Below, piece by piece: positions 52,730 to 60,397 of a DNA stretch of 64,000 nt (the stretch's first letter is position 1; every line of letters starts with the position of its first letter). The stretch covers positions 186,001-250,000 of the forward strand of contig NZ_CADIJX010000002.1 in the NCBI RefSeq assembly GCF_902859625.1, in the 5' to 3' direction. The notes under the pieces are model-generated. The model was not told where the DNA came from, ran no database searches, and saw only the letters and a program-made list of their open reading frames with translations. Source of the stretch: Achromobacter pestifer (GTDB taxonomy: Bacteria > Pseudomonadota > Gammaproteobacteria > Burkholderiales > Burkholderiaceae_B). Made by a program: the position numbers and the translations under genes.

Positions 52730-53170
52730 ATGAAACTCTGGGCATTGATCCAAAACGGCGCGGTAGCCGAGATTACCGCTTTCGACCCCGAGGGGCGCTT
52801 TCACCCTGACTTTCAATGGGTTATTTGCGACGCAAACACCGGCACGGGCGACCTATATGAGGACGGCATGTTCAAAAAGCCCGCCGTTGATCCTACCGAG
52901 TCGGAGCGGCATCTGATCGCGCTGGTTCAACTTCACATGGATGAGCGAGCACGTCGGAGCATCTACGACGATCTGAAGACAGCCATCTCCTACGCAGACG
53001 AACCCGCCAGCCCAAAGTACCAGGCAGAAGGCAAAGCGTTTCGGGCGTGGCGCAGTCTTGTCTGGGAGAAGTTCTACAGCATTCGGGCCGACGTCGTCGC
53101 CGGTTTGCGCTCGGAACTCTCGCCGCAGGAGTTGATAAGTCTGCTGCCCGAATTGGTGCTGCCCAACTAG
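52730..53170 (+). CDS. Tail fibre assembly chaperone (Tfa-like)
   Basis: Protein of 146 residues. MKLWALIQNGAVAEITAFDPEGRFHPDFQWVICD is the Tfa-type N-terminal domain, and the C-terminal helical part has HMDERARRSIYDDLKTAISYADEPASPKYQAEGKAFRAWRSLVWEKFY. Such chaperones bind and trimerise the fibre tip and are usually matched to it. I take ATG at 52730 with GGTGA upstream; an ATG at 52718 is in the same frame. Confidence 0.87.
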   Translation: MKLWALIQNGAVAEITAFDPEGRFHPDFQWVICDANTGTGDLYEDGMFKKPAVDPTESERHLIALVQLHMDERARRSIYDDLKTAISYADEPASPKYQAEGKAFRAWRSLVWEKFYSIRADVVAGLRSELSPQELISLLPELVLPN

Positions 53171-53193
53171 GTACTGGTCGATGTGATTGTGGT

Positions 53194-53217
53194 GCCCGCT
53201 TCGGCGGGCTTTTTTTC
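53194..53217 (+). terminator. Terminator between fibre chaperone and lysis cassette
   Basis: GCCCGC (53194-53199) and GCGGGC (53204-53209) with a TTCG tetraloop, followed by eight T. It separates tail and lysis transcription. Confidence 0.85.
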
Positions 53218-53266
53218 GTCCCTACAGGAGGCCATCCTGCATACGCTATTCAGGAGCAACACCACC

Positions 53267-53722
53267 ATGGAACCCGGTTCAACAGGCCTAGGAGGCCTTG
53301 CCGCCTTGAAGGTCGCCATGGCGTACGGCATTCCCGCCGCGATCACTGCCATGCTTGGCCTGTTGATCATGCCGCCGCGTACCGTTCGGGAATTCACCGT
53401 GCGCACCATATCCACCGTTGCGTGTTCCTTCCTGTTCGGCCCGGCGCTGGCGGGTGCCGTCATCGCCTGGAAGCCCACCTTGATGGAGGCCATGACGTGG
53501 CTGGCCCATCACGGCGCGGGCAGTGATGACGCGCTGCTGGCGAAGTTCTATGTGCTGGGGCCCAGCATGCTACTGGCGGGATTGCCTGCATGGTGGGTGC
53601 TGGGAGCGTATATGCGGTGGATGGCCAGCATGCGGCAAAAAGGCGTGCTGGTGTGGTTGGCCGACGTCCGTGCCAAATTGCTGGGCATGCGGCAAGGCGG
53701 GGGAGATGGCCGTGGATCTTGA
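53267..53722 (+). CDS. Holin (three membrane helices)
   Basis: Protein of 151 residues with three hydrophobic helices: about 14-36 (VAMAYGIPAAITAMLGLLIM), 45-68 (ISTVACSFLFGPALAGAVIAW) and 90-115 (FYVLGPSMLLAGLPAWWVLGAYM). It is followed by a basic C terminus. CAGGAG precedes the ATG by about 10 nt. It opens the lysis cassette and would form the inner-membrane hole that releases the endolysin and times lysis. Overlaps the endolysin gene by 17 nt. Confidence 0.78.
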   Translation: MEPGSTGLGGLAALKVAMAYGIPAAITAMLGLLIMPPRTVREFTVRTISTVACSFLFGPALAGAVIAWKPTLMEAMTWLAHHGAGSDDALLAKFYVLGPSMLLAGLPAWWVLGAYMRWMASMRQKGVLVWLADVRAKLLGMRQGGGDGRGS

Positions 53723-54206
53723 TCTCATCAACGGCTCTGCCATCTCTCCTGCGTTGGCGCTGCTGCCTGCGCGGATGGACGCGCCAGAGGCGCGCGTCAT
53801 GCTGTTGGCGATCGGCTTGCAGGAAAGCCGCTTTCTGCACCGCCGTCAAATCGGTGGTCCGGCGCGTGGATTCTGGCAGTTTGAAAAAGGAGGCGGCGTA
53901 CGTGGGGTGCTGACGCATCCAGTCAGCCGCAACGAGGCCAGTCGGATTTGTCGCGTCCGCAATGTCGTACCGATGGCGGCAGCTGTGTACGAGGCATTGG
54001 ACAAGGATGATGTGCTTGCCGCCGCCTTTGCCCGTTTGTTGCTATGGACGGATGCCGGGCGGCTGCCAGCGATCAACGACGCGCAGGGCGCTTGGGATCT
54101 CTATTTGCGGACTTGGCGTCCCGGCAAGCCGCATCCGCAGACGTGGCATTCGTTGCATGCCCAATCAGTGGCAGTGGTGGGAGGGCAGGATGCGCGCGTG
54201 GCTTGA
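53706..54206 (+). CDS. Endolysin (lysozyme/transglycosylase-like)
   Basis: Protein of 166 residues. VMLLAIGLQESRFLHRRQIGGPARGFWQFEKGGGVRGVLTH (about 30-70) has the catalytic-glutamate helix E-S-R-F and the G-x-W-Q-F motif of phage lysozyme/transglycosylase folds. It degrades peptidoglycan after holin action. No signal peptide is present, as expected when a holin is encoded upstream. Overlaps Rz by 17 nt. Confidence 0.76.
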   Translation: MAVDLDLINGSAISPALALLPARMDAPEARVMLLAIGLQESRFLHRRQIGGPARGFWQFEKGGGVRGVLTHPVSRNEASRICRVRNVVPMAAAVYEALDKDDVLAAAFARLLLWTDAGRLPAINDAQGAWDLYLRTWRPGKPHPQTWHSLHAQSVAVVGGQDARVA

Positions 54207-54456
54207 GCGATTCCAGGGAATGGTGGTGGCGGCAGGTGCGGCCATCGTCTTGTTGTTGATGGCGTATCTGCGGGGGCGCGGCGCCGGCCGCAGCGCCGAG
54301 CGCGAGGAACGGGCCAATCGGATCAACGGGCAGGCCGAGCGTGCCCGTCAGGAGGGGAAGCATGTGCAGGAACAGACGGCTCGCATGGATGACGCTGCAA
54401 TTGCTGCTGAGCTTAAGCGCGATTGGGTGCGCGGCGCCCGCAAGAGTGGGCGTTGA
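54190..54456 (+). CDS. i-spanin (Rz-like)
   Basis: Protein of 88 residues with one N-terminal membrane helix (about 12-28, VVAAGAAIVLLLMAYL) and a long charged periplasmic coiled coil (EREERANRINGQAERARQEGKHVQEQTARMDDAAI). This is the inner-membrane spanin layout. The downstream Rz1-like gene is embedded in another frame, a standard spanin arrangement. Confidence 0.82.
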   Translation: MRAWLERFQGMVVAAGAAIVLLLMAYLRGRGAGRSAEREERANRINGQAERARQEGKHVQEQTARMDDAAIAAELKRDWVRGARKSGR

Positions 54457-54583
54457 ATATTGCGAGCACGCGCGACCGATCTATTTTGGCGATGCGGACC
54501 AGGTAGACACCACACCAGCCGATATCCGTCGGCAGATTCACGAAGGCAATGCGACCTGGCGGACGTTGTGTGGGCGGGGGTAG
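54362..54583 (+). CDS. o-spanin (Rz1-like lipoprotein)
   Basis: Protein of 73 residues starting inside Rz in a different frame. The signal peptide ends in the lipobox LSAIGC (about residue 23), giving a short outer-membrane lipoprotein with C-terminal part ARPIYFGDADQVD. Together with Rz it would fuse inner and outer membranes at the end of lysis. This is the last gene of the island. Confidence 0.8.
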   Translation: MCRNRRLAWMTLQLLLSLSAIGCAAPARVGVEYCEHARPIYFGDADQVDTTPADIRRQIHEGNATWRTLCGRG

Positions 54584-54677
54584 GCGATGGCCTAGTTCCT
54601 ATTGCAAATTATGGATCTGTTGGTGTGGACCAAGATACGGCACCATAGCCGTACTGAACTCTCTCCCAGGACGCACC

Positions 54678-55145
54678 ATGACTTCCCGCCTTGATTACGC
54701 CAAAGCTTCCCCCGATGGTTACAAAGCCTTCGGCGCTGTGTATGGCTACCTGCAGAAATGCGGACTTCCCAAAATACTGATCGACCTGGTTTATCTGCGC
54801 GTGTCGCAGTTGAACGGCTGCGCCTATTGCATCGACATGCACTCGCGCGACTTGATCAAGGCAGGGCTGACCGTCGACAAGCTGGTGCTGGTGCCGGTCT
54901 GGCATGAGGCGGGGGCGGTGTTCAGCAGCCGCGAGCGCGCAGCGCTGGCGTGGGCGGAAACCGTCACGCGCGTGGCCGATACCGGTGTTCCAGATCAAGC
55001 CTACGCCGCTGCTGCCGCTGAATTCAATGACAAGGAGCTTGCCGACCTGACCTACGCGATTGGGCTGATGAATGCGTTCAATCGCCTGGGGATCTCGTTC
55101 CGAGCGACGCCGGCAGCCACGGCTGCCGCGGAAGGCAAGGGATGA
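54678..55145 (+). CDS. AhpD-like carboxymuconolactone-decarboxylase-family protein
   Basis: Protein of 155 residues. The CxxC redox pair is in GCAYCIDMHSRDL (about residues 49-52) with the proton-relay histidine after it. LVYLRVSQLN precedes it. AhpD-type proteins reduce peroxides or act as thiol antioxidants. It is the first chromosomal gene beyond the island. The 94-bp gap upstream contains no visible copy of the tRNA-His 3' end. Confidence 0.9.
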   Translation: MTSRLDYAKASPDGYKAFGAVYGYLQKCGLPKILIDLVYLRVSQLNGCAYCIDMHSRDLIKAGLTVDKLVLVPVWHEAGAVFSSRERAALAWAETVTRVADTGVPDQAYAAAAAEFNDKELADLTYAIGLMNAFNRLGISFRATPAATAAAEGKG

Positions 55146-55167
55146 CGCCTTGCTAGAGGCGGGAGGG

Positions 55168-56157
55168 TTACGAGGGCTTGATTCCCGGCACCTGTTGCCG
55201 GATATCTCGTGAAAATTCCGTCGCCGTTCCACTCGCCAGCGCCCGATCCGTATAGCGCCCCAGCCGGCGATATTGCGCGACGCTGTCCGCGCCTTCCAGG
55301 ACGTGCAGGTCGTACAGGTATTCCGGCAAATAGCCCGACACCAGTTGCCGGTAGTCCAACGGCAGGCCGGGCACGATGCGACGCGCCATCTGGAACACGA
55401 TGGTGCTGCAGTTGGCGGTCAGCGTGTGATAGAAGCGCGGCGTGTCGCGCAAGCGGTTGGCGCTGTCAACGTAAGCCAGGAACAGCGACCGGGCATCGTC
55501 CAGGGGCATATGGACGCGGTATAGATAGCCGTCTTCGCCCCGCACGTTGGTGCGCACGCGCAGGCTGTCTTCTTCCGTGGATGCGATGACGCTCAGTTCA
55601 TATTGTTTGAAGAAGCCGCCGATCTCTGAAAAGTTGTCGCCTGCCTTGCGCCGGATTTCCACCGAGAAGACCACGTAATTGTCGTGGCCGAAACCAAATG
55701 ACACCAGGGCGTGGGCGATGGCGGGACGGTTCCAGTAAGACAGCGCCACATCCACCGATTGCAGCGCGTCCAGCGCGTAGTGTCGCGTTTCCCAATGGGG
55801 CGTGAAGTCGGTGCGCGTGCGCCAGTCGAAATTGCGGATGTTGTGCAGCGTGACCTGGTTGCCATCGACTTCGCCATGGGTCTGCCGTGCAACCTCCGGA
55901 AGCCAGTTCCGGTCATTGGATGGCCGGATGGTGTGCCACCAGATCAGCAACGCCAGCACGGCTGCGATGAATGCGTAAGCGGCGGGATGCCACGCGGGCC
56001 AGGCCAACGCGGCAATGGCGGCAAGCGCCGACGCCAGCCAGGCTAGCGTCAACACGGTTCTTGCGCCGCGCGGCAACGGTGCGCGTATCCATAGCGCCAG
56101 CGCGCCCCAAGCGGCGACGAGCGCGACGGCGGTGCCTGTCAGGATGGAAGCGATCAT
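55168..56157 (-). CDS. DUF4105 (Lnb N-terminal-like) membrane protein
   Basis: Protein of 329 residues. Three N-terminal membrane helices (about 5-80) are followed by a periplasmic DUF4105 domain (about 90-325). SNDRNWLPEVARQTHGEVDGNQVTLHNIRNFDWRTRTDF and the FGHDNYVVFSVEIRRK strand are conserved, and the likely catalytic pair H and C occur in ALVSFGFGHDNY and LTANCSTIV. This resembles the cysteine-hydrolase N-terminal domain of Lnb. I take ATG at 56157. It follows the YiiX-like gene with only 26 bp between them. Confidence 0.85.
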   Translation of the reverse strand: MIASILTGTAVALVAAWGALALWIRAPLPRGARTVLTLAWLASALAAIAALAWPAWHPAAYAFIAAVLALLIWWHTIRPSNDRNWLPEVARQTHGEVDGNQVTLHNIRNFDWRTRTDFTPHWETRHYALDALQSVDVALSYWNRPAIAHALVSFGFGHDNYVVFSVEIRRKAGDNFSEIGGFFKQYELSVIASTEEDSLRVRTNVRGEDGYLYRVHMPLDDARSLFLAYVDSANRLRDTPRFYHTLTANCSTIVFQMARRIVPGLPLDYRQLVSGYLPEYLYDLHVLEGADSVAQYRRLGRYTDRALASGTATEFSRDIRQQVPGIKPS

Positions 56158-56183
56158 GGGGTTCCAGATCGGGCCAGGAAGGG

Positions 56184-56801
56184 TCAACGGTCGCTGACGG
56201 TTGCCAGCATGTCTGATTCGTACATGGCCGCGGGCGAGATGATGGGCTCGTCCCAGGGGATGTTCTTGCCGTAGCGTTCCTGCATCTTGGCCTGCACGGC
56301 GGGCGAGCTCAGATCAAAGCGCTTCAGTGGTGCCAGCGCGCCGATTTCCAGGCCCAGCGTGCGCTGGTAGATTTTCCAGACAAGCTCCGAGCAATAGATC
56401 TTGTCGTCCGACCAGCCAAACACCAGGTCGTAAGGCTTGCCCACGTAGGTCGCGCCGGTTGCCGCCAGTTGTTCGCGCACGACGGGCGTCAGTAGCGCCG
56501 CGTCGCGCAGGCGCTTGACGACATAGTGGCCGCGTTCGCCTTGTGCCACCCATTGATCCAGCGGGGTGTAGCTCACGCGGGCGGCCGCCTCCAGCACGTA
56601 GGGGAGGCCCTGTCGCGTCACGATCATGCCCATGTGGCTATAGGGAGAGTGCGTGGCCTGCTGGATGGCCAGGCTTTGTGCTGACCTGGATTGTTGGAAC
56701 ACCAGGTCGCCGGTCTGCACATCGGGGGCGGCGGCAGCGGCCAGGGATAGCGTGGACAGCGCCACCGCGGCGGCGGAGCGCGTCCAGGCTGATAGCGTCA
56801 T
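56184..56801 (-). CDS. YiiX/YebB-like permuted papain-family cysteine hydrolase
   Basis: Secreted protein of 205 residues. The signal peptide ends near AAAAAP (about 26). The permuted NlpC/P60-type domain has DVQTGDLVFQQ, the catalytic histidine in SPYSHMGMIV (about residue 56) and the cysteine in IYCSELVWKIY (about 139). Such enzymes hydrolyse amide or ester bonds in the envelope. Overlaps the small ORF upstream by 4 nt and precedes the DUF4105 gene, another predicted cysteine hydrolase, so the pair may work together. Confidence 0.86.
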   Translation of the reverse strand: MTLSAWTRSAAAVALSTLSLAAAAAPDVQTGDLVFQQSRSAQSLAIQQATHSPYSHMGMIVTRQGLPYVLEAAARVSYTPLDQWVAQGERGHYVVKRLRDAALLTPVVREQLAATGATYVGKPYDLVFGWSDDKIYCSELVWKIYQRTLGLEIGALAPLKRFDLSSPAVQAKMQERYGKNIPWDEPIISPAAMYESDMLATVSDR

Positions 56802-56965
56802 GTACGAACCCGGCTGGCCGCCGGCGGTTCTTTCTTGGCGCGCGGTTTAGGCGCGGGCTTCTTGGTTTCGGGCGGAGCATCAAACTCCTGTTTGTTGCGC
56901 TCACCGCGTGGGGTGTTTTCCGGATGGGGTTTGGGAAAAGCCCAGGGCTTCGTTTTCTGATCCAT
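56798..56965 (-). CDS. Small Lys/Pro-rich protein of unknown function
   Basis: Peptide of 55 residues rich in Lys, Pro and Ala (MDQKTKPWAFPKPHPENTPRGE... KKPAPKPRAKKEPPAASR). AAGGAG lies 8 nt before the ATG at 56965, a good ribosome site, and the gene overlaps YiiX by 4 nt. No domain recognised. The gap 56966-57211 upstream holds an AT-rich stretch (57027-57080, including TTGACGTCAA) and no other gene. Confidence 0.65.
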   Translation of the reverse strand: MDQKTKPWAFPKPHPENTPRGERNKQEFDAPPETKKPAPKPRAKKEPPAASRVRT

Positions 56966-57211
56966 TGCATGTACTCCTTGCACAGGCGGAACAGTAGCAT
57001 TAGCCGTGGCCGTGAGTAAGTGAGGGTTGACGTCAATATTCATCACATCGTGATTTTTAAGAAAAATTTGGGCAATTGGACCGCATTGGCGGCAACTATG
57101 TTCCCCACCTGCGGTGCAATACGCATCCGCAGGCCGAACCGCAGTGTGATGCGGGGCGCATGTTATCGCGGATTCACGGTGTCGGCGATGCCAGACCGCC
57201 AGCCTTTTCAG

Positions 57212-57898
57212 CTAGGGCTTCGCGTTCAGCCAGTTGCGGTCGAATTGTTCGCGCACCTGCCGCGCCCAGTCGTCGATGGCCGAACGTACGTCGTCCGCCG
57301 TGGGCTTTTGGTCTGCGGGAAGATTGCTGCCGGTGACGGTGCCCAGCGACGCAATCAGCAACTCATTTGTGTTGGCGTCGCGTACCGAGGCCTCCATCAG
57401 CAGGCGAGCTGATTGATCGCGATAGCCCGCTGCCTTGGCGGTCTGCCCGATGACGTAGCCGATCGGAATGTACTCCATCGCCCTGGGATCACGGTCGTTC
57501 TTGAAGGTGCCGGTGATCGCTGCTCGCACACGTAGCGCGTGTGGCGCGGGCTTTGTCAGCAATTGATAGCCTGCTTGCGAAAATTCTCGATGCACGGCCT
57601 CGTTCATGTAGGCCAGCACACGTTCGCGCAACGCCGGGTTGTCCTTGAATCCCAGATCGTCTGGCCGGTCGCCGGGGATGTAGGTCATCGTTTCCAGGAT
57701 CAGTTTCTTTTCGTACACGCTGCCGATCGACGGGCCGGGGCGTACCCAGACGCGCCCGGCGCTCCAGGCTGGGTCAGGCTGAAGCTGCGTCTGGCTTTCG
57801 CCGAGCGACGTGGAATAGTCTTGCGCACGGGGCAGGTTGGTGCAGCCAACCAGGGTGATGACGACACAGGCAGCGGCCAAGGTCAATCGGGAGGTCAT
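57212..57898 (-). CDS. DUF3313 lipoprotein
   Basis: Lipoprotein of 228 residues. The signal ends in the lipobox VITLVGC (about residue 18). The DUF3313 domain has LPRAQDYSTSLGESQTQLQPDPAW, RVWVRPGPSIGSVYEKKLILETMTY and YIPIGYVIGQTAKAAGYRDQSARLLMEASVRDANTNELL. Its role in the envelope is not known. The ATG at 57898 has AAGGAA upstream and restores the signal. Confidence 0.85.
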   Translation of the reverse strand: MTSRLTLAAACVVITLVGCTNLPRAQDYSTSLGESQTQLQPDPAWSAGRVWVRPGPSIGSVYEKKLILETMTYIPGDRPDDLGFKDNPALRERVLAYMNEAVHREFSQAGYQLLTKPAPHALRVRAAITGTFKNDRDPRAMEYIPIGYVIGQTAKAAGYRDQSARLLMEASVRDANTNELLIASLGTVTGSNLPADQKPTADDVRSAIDDWARQVREQFDRNWLNAKP

Positions 57899-58117
57899 GG
57901 GCGTTCCTTTCCAGGCAATGGCGGCATCCGTGCCGGCGCAGCGTTGATTATCTGCCGGCACCCGCCAGCCCGTGCCGTTTTTTTGCGGGCGGCTGCCGGG
58001 CGCGGGCTTGGGTAAACCCTCTCAGGAAATGGAGATCATCCTTCTTCCCGGGCGGCGAGTGGTTCGCAGGGAAGGCGGGGGGGCTACGATGGAAGGCGTG
58101 CACATAGGGAGGAAACT

Positions 58118-58312
58118 ATGGACACCGCGAAAGATTGGTACGCCGCTGTCAAAGAATGGCAGCGCGCCCGAGATGAGCTCACCACCGCGATCGCCGCGAT
58201 CAAATGGCCCAACCCCACGCCGGGATGCCTGGCGAGCTACGACCGTGCCTATGCGCTTGAAACCGAGGCGCGGGACCGCATGAATCAGGCCTACGAGCGT
58301 GTTCGACGATAG
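58118..58312 (+). CDS. Small helical protein of unknown function
   Basis: Protein of 64 residues, highly charged, two predicted helices (TAKDWYAAVKEWQRARDELTTAIAAIK and SYDRAYALETEARDRMNQAYERV). GGGAGG lies 7 nt upstream of the ATG. No family recognised; no clear operon partner. Confidence 0.65.
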   Translation: MDTAKDWYAAVKEWQRARDELTTAIAAIKWPNPTPGCLASYDRAYALETEARDRMNQAYERVRR

Positions 58313-58435
58313 GCCGCCGGCCCGCTGTCACGCCGGAATCGTCTTGCTGGCTCCATAAAAGAGAAATCTGATGGCCCTGTGCATGGAGCCACGAAGGCGG
58401 TATGTTGTGTTTTTCCCAGCAACCACGCCGCCGCC

Positions 58436-59068
58436 ATGTATCTGCCGTCCGCCTTTCGTGAAGACGATCTTGCCGTCCAGCACGACTTTATCCGCGCCCA
58501 CCCGCTGGGCGTTGTCATGACCAGCGGGGAGGGCGGGCTGATGGCCAACCATATCCCCTGTCTACTCTATCCAGAAGGCCCGCACGGCGTGCTGCGCTTG
58601 CACATGGCGCGCGCCAATCCGCAGCTGGCGCACCTGGCGGCTGGGCAAGAATGCCTGGTGGCCTTTCATGGCGCGCAGGCCTACATCACGCCGTCCTGGT
58701 ATGCCACCAAGGCCGAGACGCACAAGGTCGTGCCGACGTGGAATTTCGTGGCCGTGCACGTCTGGGGCACGCCCGTGATTCAGGACAATCCCGCCTGGCT
58801 GCGCGCTCAGCTGGATGCCTTGACCGAAAGCCAGGAAAAGGCGCGCACCCAGCCTTGGAGCGTGGATCAGGCGCCCGCCGATTTCATCGCGGCGCAGATG
58901 CGCGCCATCATCGGCGTGGAAATCCCGATCTCGCGCATCGAAGGCAAATGGAAAGTCAGCCAGAACCGCACCGTCGCCGATCGCCAGGGCGTGGTGGAAG
59001 GCCTGGCGAATGAACGCGGTGATGCCGTCATGGCTGGATTGGTGGCGCGACGGGGTGGTCCGGCCTGA
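58436..59068 (+). CDS. paiB: PaiB-family FMN-binding negative transcriptional regulator
   Basis: Protein of 210 residues. MYLPSAFREDD at the start, HPLGVVMTSGEGGLMANHIPCLL and AYITPSWYATKAETHKVVPTWNFVAVHVWG are hallmark PaiB motifs. KWKVSQNRTVADRQGVVEGL ends the FMN split-barrel domain. PaiB proteins bind FMN and in Bacillus repress sporulation and protease genes; here the role is unknown. It runs into the 3' end of the convergent MFS gene, overlapping 41 nt. Confidence 0.92.
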   Translation: MYLPSAFREDDLAVQHDFIRAHPLGVVMTSGEGGLMANHIPCLLYPEGPHGVLRLHMARANPQLAHLAAGQECLVAFHGAQAYITPSWYATKAETHKVVPTWNFVAVHVWGTPVIQDNPAWLRAQLDALTESQEKARTQPWSVDQAPADFIAAQMRAIIGVEIPISRIEGKWKVSQNRTVADRQGVVEGLANERGDAVMAGLVARRGGPA

Positions 59069-60299
59069 CGGCGCTTGCGCCCTTGCCGGCGGCAAAGCAG
59101 GCGATGGCTGCGGCTTGCAGCAAGGCGGCCACCGCCAGGAAGCCCACCATCGATTCACCCGTGGCGTCCAGCAAGGTGCGCAGCAATCCGAACAAGGCAG
59201 GCGCAAATGCATAAGCGCCTTGAGATAGCGCCACAATCAGCGGTACGACGCGCGCGGTGTCTTCGCGTGCGAATTCCGTCTGTGCGATCAGGGGCGGCAG
59301 CGAGGTCGCGTTGCCGATGCCGGAGCCAAACAGCACTACCCCCGTCCATACGGCCCATTGATGCTCTGCCGCCAGCATCAGGATGAGCGATCCGCAGATC
59401 TGGATGCCGTAAGCCAGGCAGGCCACTTTGCGGCGATCCACGCCAGCCGGCATCAGCCATCCCACCAAGGTGCGTCCCGCGATGGCGGCTGCGGTGGCCA
59501 GGCCCATGGCCACGCCGGCCATCTGCGCACCCAGCAAAGGGGCCAGCAGCGATAACAGATGAGCGATCAGGCCGATCTGCGCAAACAGCCCCAGTGCCAT
59601 GCCGCCCGCCAGCGTCAGAAACGCACCATCACGCCACAAGTTGCCCACGCGCGGCTGCGTCAGGGTGCCGGCGCTCGCGGGCGTGGCCACGCGGTCGCCG
59701 TCGGCAAGCTGGCCCAATTGCCGCGGCGTGATGGCAAAGACCTTGCGTGACAGCACCGCGATCACGGCAACCATCAAGACCCCCACCCAGAGCGCGGCCT
59801 GCGCGAACCCCACCTGAGCAATCAAGAACACCCACAGCGGAGAGAACACAATGCCGCCCACGCTGGCGCCGTTGTAGGCCATGCCCAGCGCGGCAGGACG
59901 CCGCCGCACGAACCATGGCGCGATCAGCGCGTTGACCGCGGCGGCGCCCAGGGCCACCCAGCCCATGCCGCTCAACACGGCGGCCGCGTACAACTGCCAG
60001 GGCGCCATCGCCAGCGACCAGCCCGCCGCGCCCAGCGCCAGCAGCACCGCCCCGGCGAAGGTGGTTTGCGGGACGCCGGCGCGTCGATACAGGCGGGGCA
60101 GGTTGGCGACCACCACGGTGCCCGCCAGAAAGTGCAGGGTGACGGCGCCCGACACCAGCGCCACGCTCCAGCCCGTGCGCTGCACCACGGCATGCAGAAA
60201 TACGGGAGGACCGTAAAAGCCGACACCCCAACCGAAGATGGCCAGCGTGAACGTAGCGGCCAGCACTTTCCAGCCAAAGAAGGGGCGATCAGAAGTCAT
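59028..60299 (-). CDS. MFS transporter
   Basis: Inner-membrane transporter of 423 residues with 12 helices. FFGWKVLAATFTLAIFGWGVGFYGPPVFLHAVVQRTGWS opens the protein and LGMAYNGASVGGIVFSPLW is a typical helix-5 motif. ATG at 60299 removes an unlikely extension over the divergent promoter. It faces an ArsR regulator, which is likely its repressor. Substrate unknown. Confidence 0.89.
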   Translation of the reverse strand: MTSDRPFFGWKVLAATFTLAIFGWGVGFYGPPVFLHAVVQRTGWSVALVSGAVTLHFLAGTVVVANLPRLYRRAGVPQTTFAGAVLLALGAAGWSLAMAPWQLYAAAVLSGMGWVALGAAAVNALIAPWFVRRRPAALGMAYNGASVGGIVFSPLWVFLIAQVGFAQAALWVGVLMVAVIAVLSRKVFAITPRQLGQLADGDRVATPASAGTLTQPRVGNLWRDGAFLTLAGGMALGLFAQIGLIAHLLSLLAPLLGAQMAGVAMGLATAAAIAGRTLVGWLMPAGVDRRKVACLAYGIQICGSLILMLAAEHQWAVWTGVVLFGSGIGNATSLPPLIAQTEFAREDTARVVPLIVALSQGAYAFAPALFGLLRTLLDATGESMVGFLAVAALLQAAAIACFAAGKGASAVRPDHPVAPPIQP

Positions 60300-60341
60300 G
60301 GTTTTGCGTTCTTTTGCGTAGGTGTCGAATGTCTTGTCGGG

Positions 60342-60397
60342 ATGATTCGCAGTATGCTTGGGTCCTGCACACAACACTTTGGCTTACAGCGAATCAT
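60342..60397. promoter_or_regulatory. Inverted repeat in the MFS/ArsR divergent promoter
   Basis: ATGATTCGC (60342-60350) and its exact inverse GCGAATCAT (60389-60397) flank the gap and the second copy overlaps the ArsR start codon. ArsR proteins bind 12-2-12-type dyads; binding here is inferred from position. Confidence 0.5.

Larger units (their letters stand above)
34498..54583. mobile_element. Domesticated prophage: candidate R-type tailocin island
   Basis: From the tRNA-proximal integrase remnant to Rz1, every gene is phage-like: repressor, Cro, early genes, contractile tail and lysis. The tail module is complete from terminator to fibre. The head half of a phage genome (terminase, portal, protease, capsid, connector) is wholly absent, although there is no gap where it could lie: early genes end at 39649 and the tail terminator starts at 39774. 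This is the arrangement of contractile phage-tail bacteriocins. No second copy of the tRNA 3' end is visible at the right edge. Confidence 0.82.

Noticed and set aside
54584..54677. Search for a duplicated tRNA-His 3' end (attR) at the right edge of the island
   Set aside because: No stretch resembling the T arm or acceptor end was found there, so no attachment site is claimed.
57027..57036. TTGACGTCAA palindrome similar to the one at 12169-12180
   Set aside because: A 10-bp core match in two unrelated places is weak, and no regulator lies near the second one.
57020..57412. Open frame on the + strand starting in the AT-rich gap
   Set aside because: Most of it is antisense to the DUF3313 lipoprotein gene and no ribosome site is visible.
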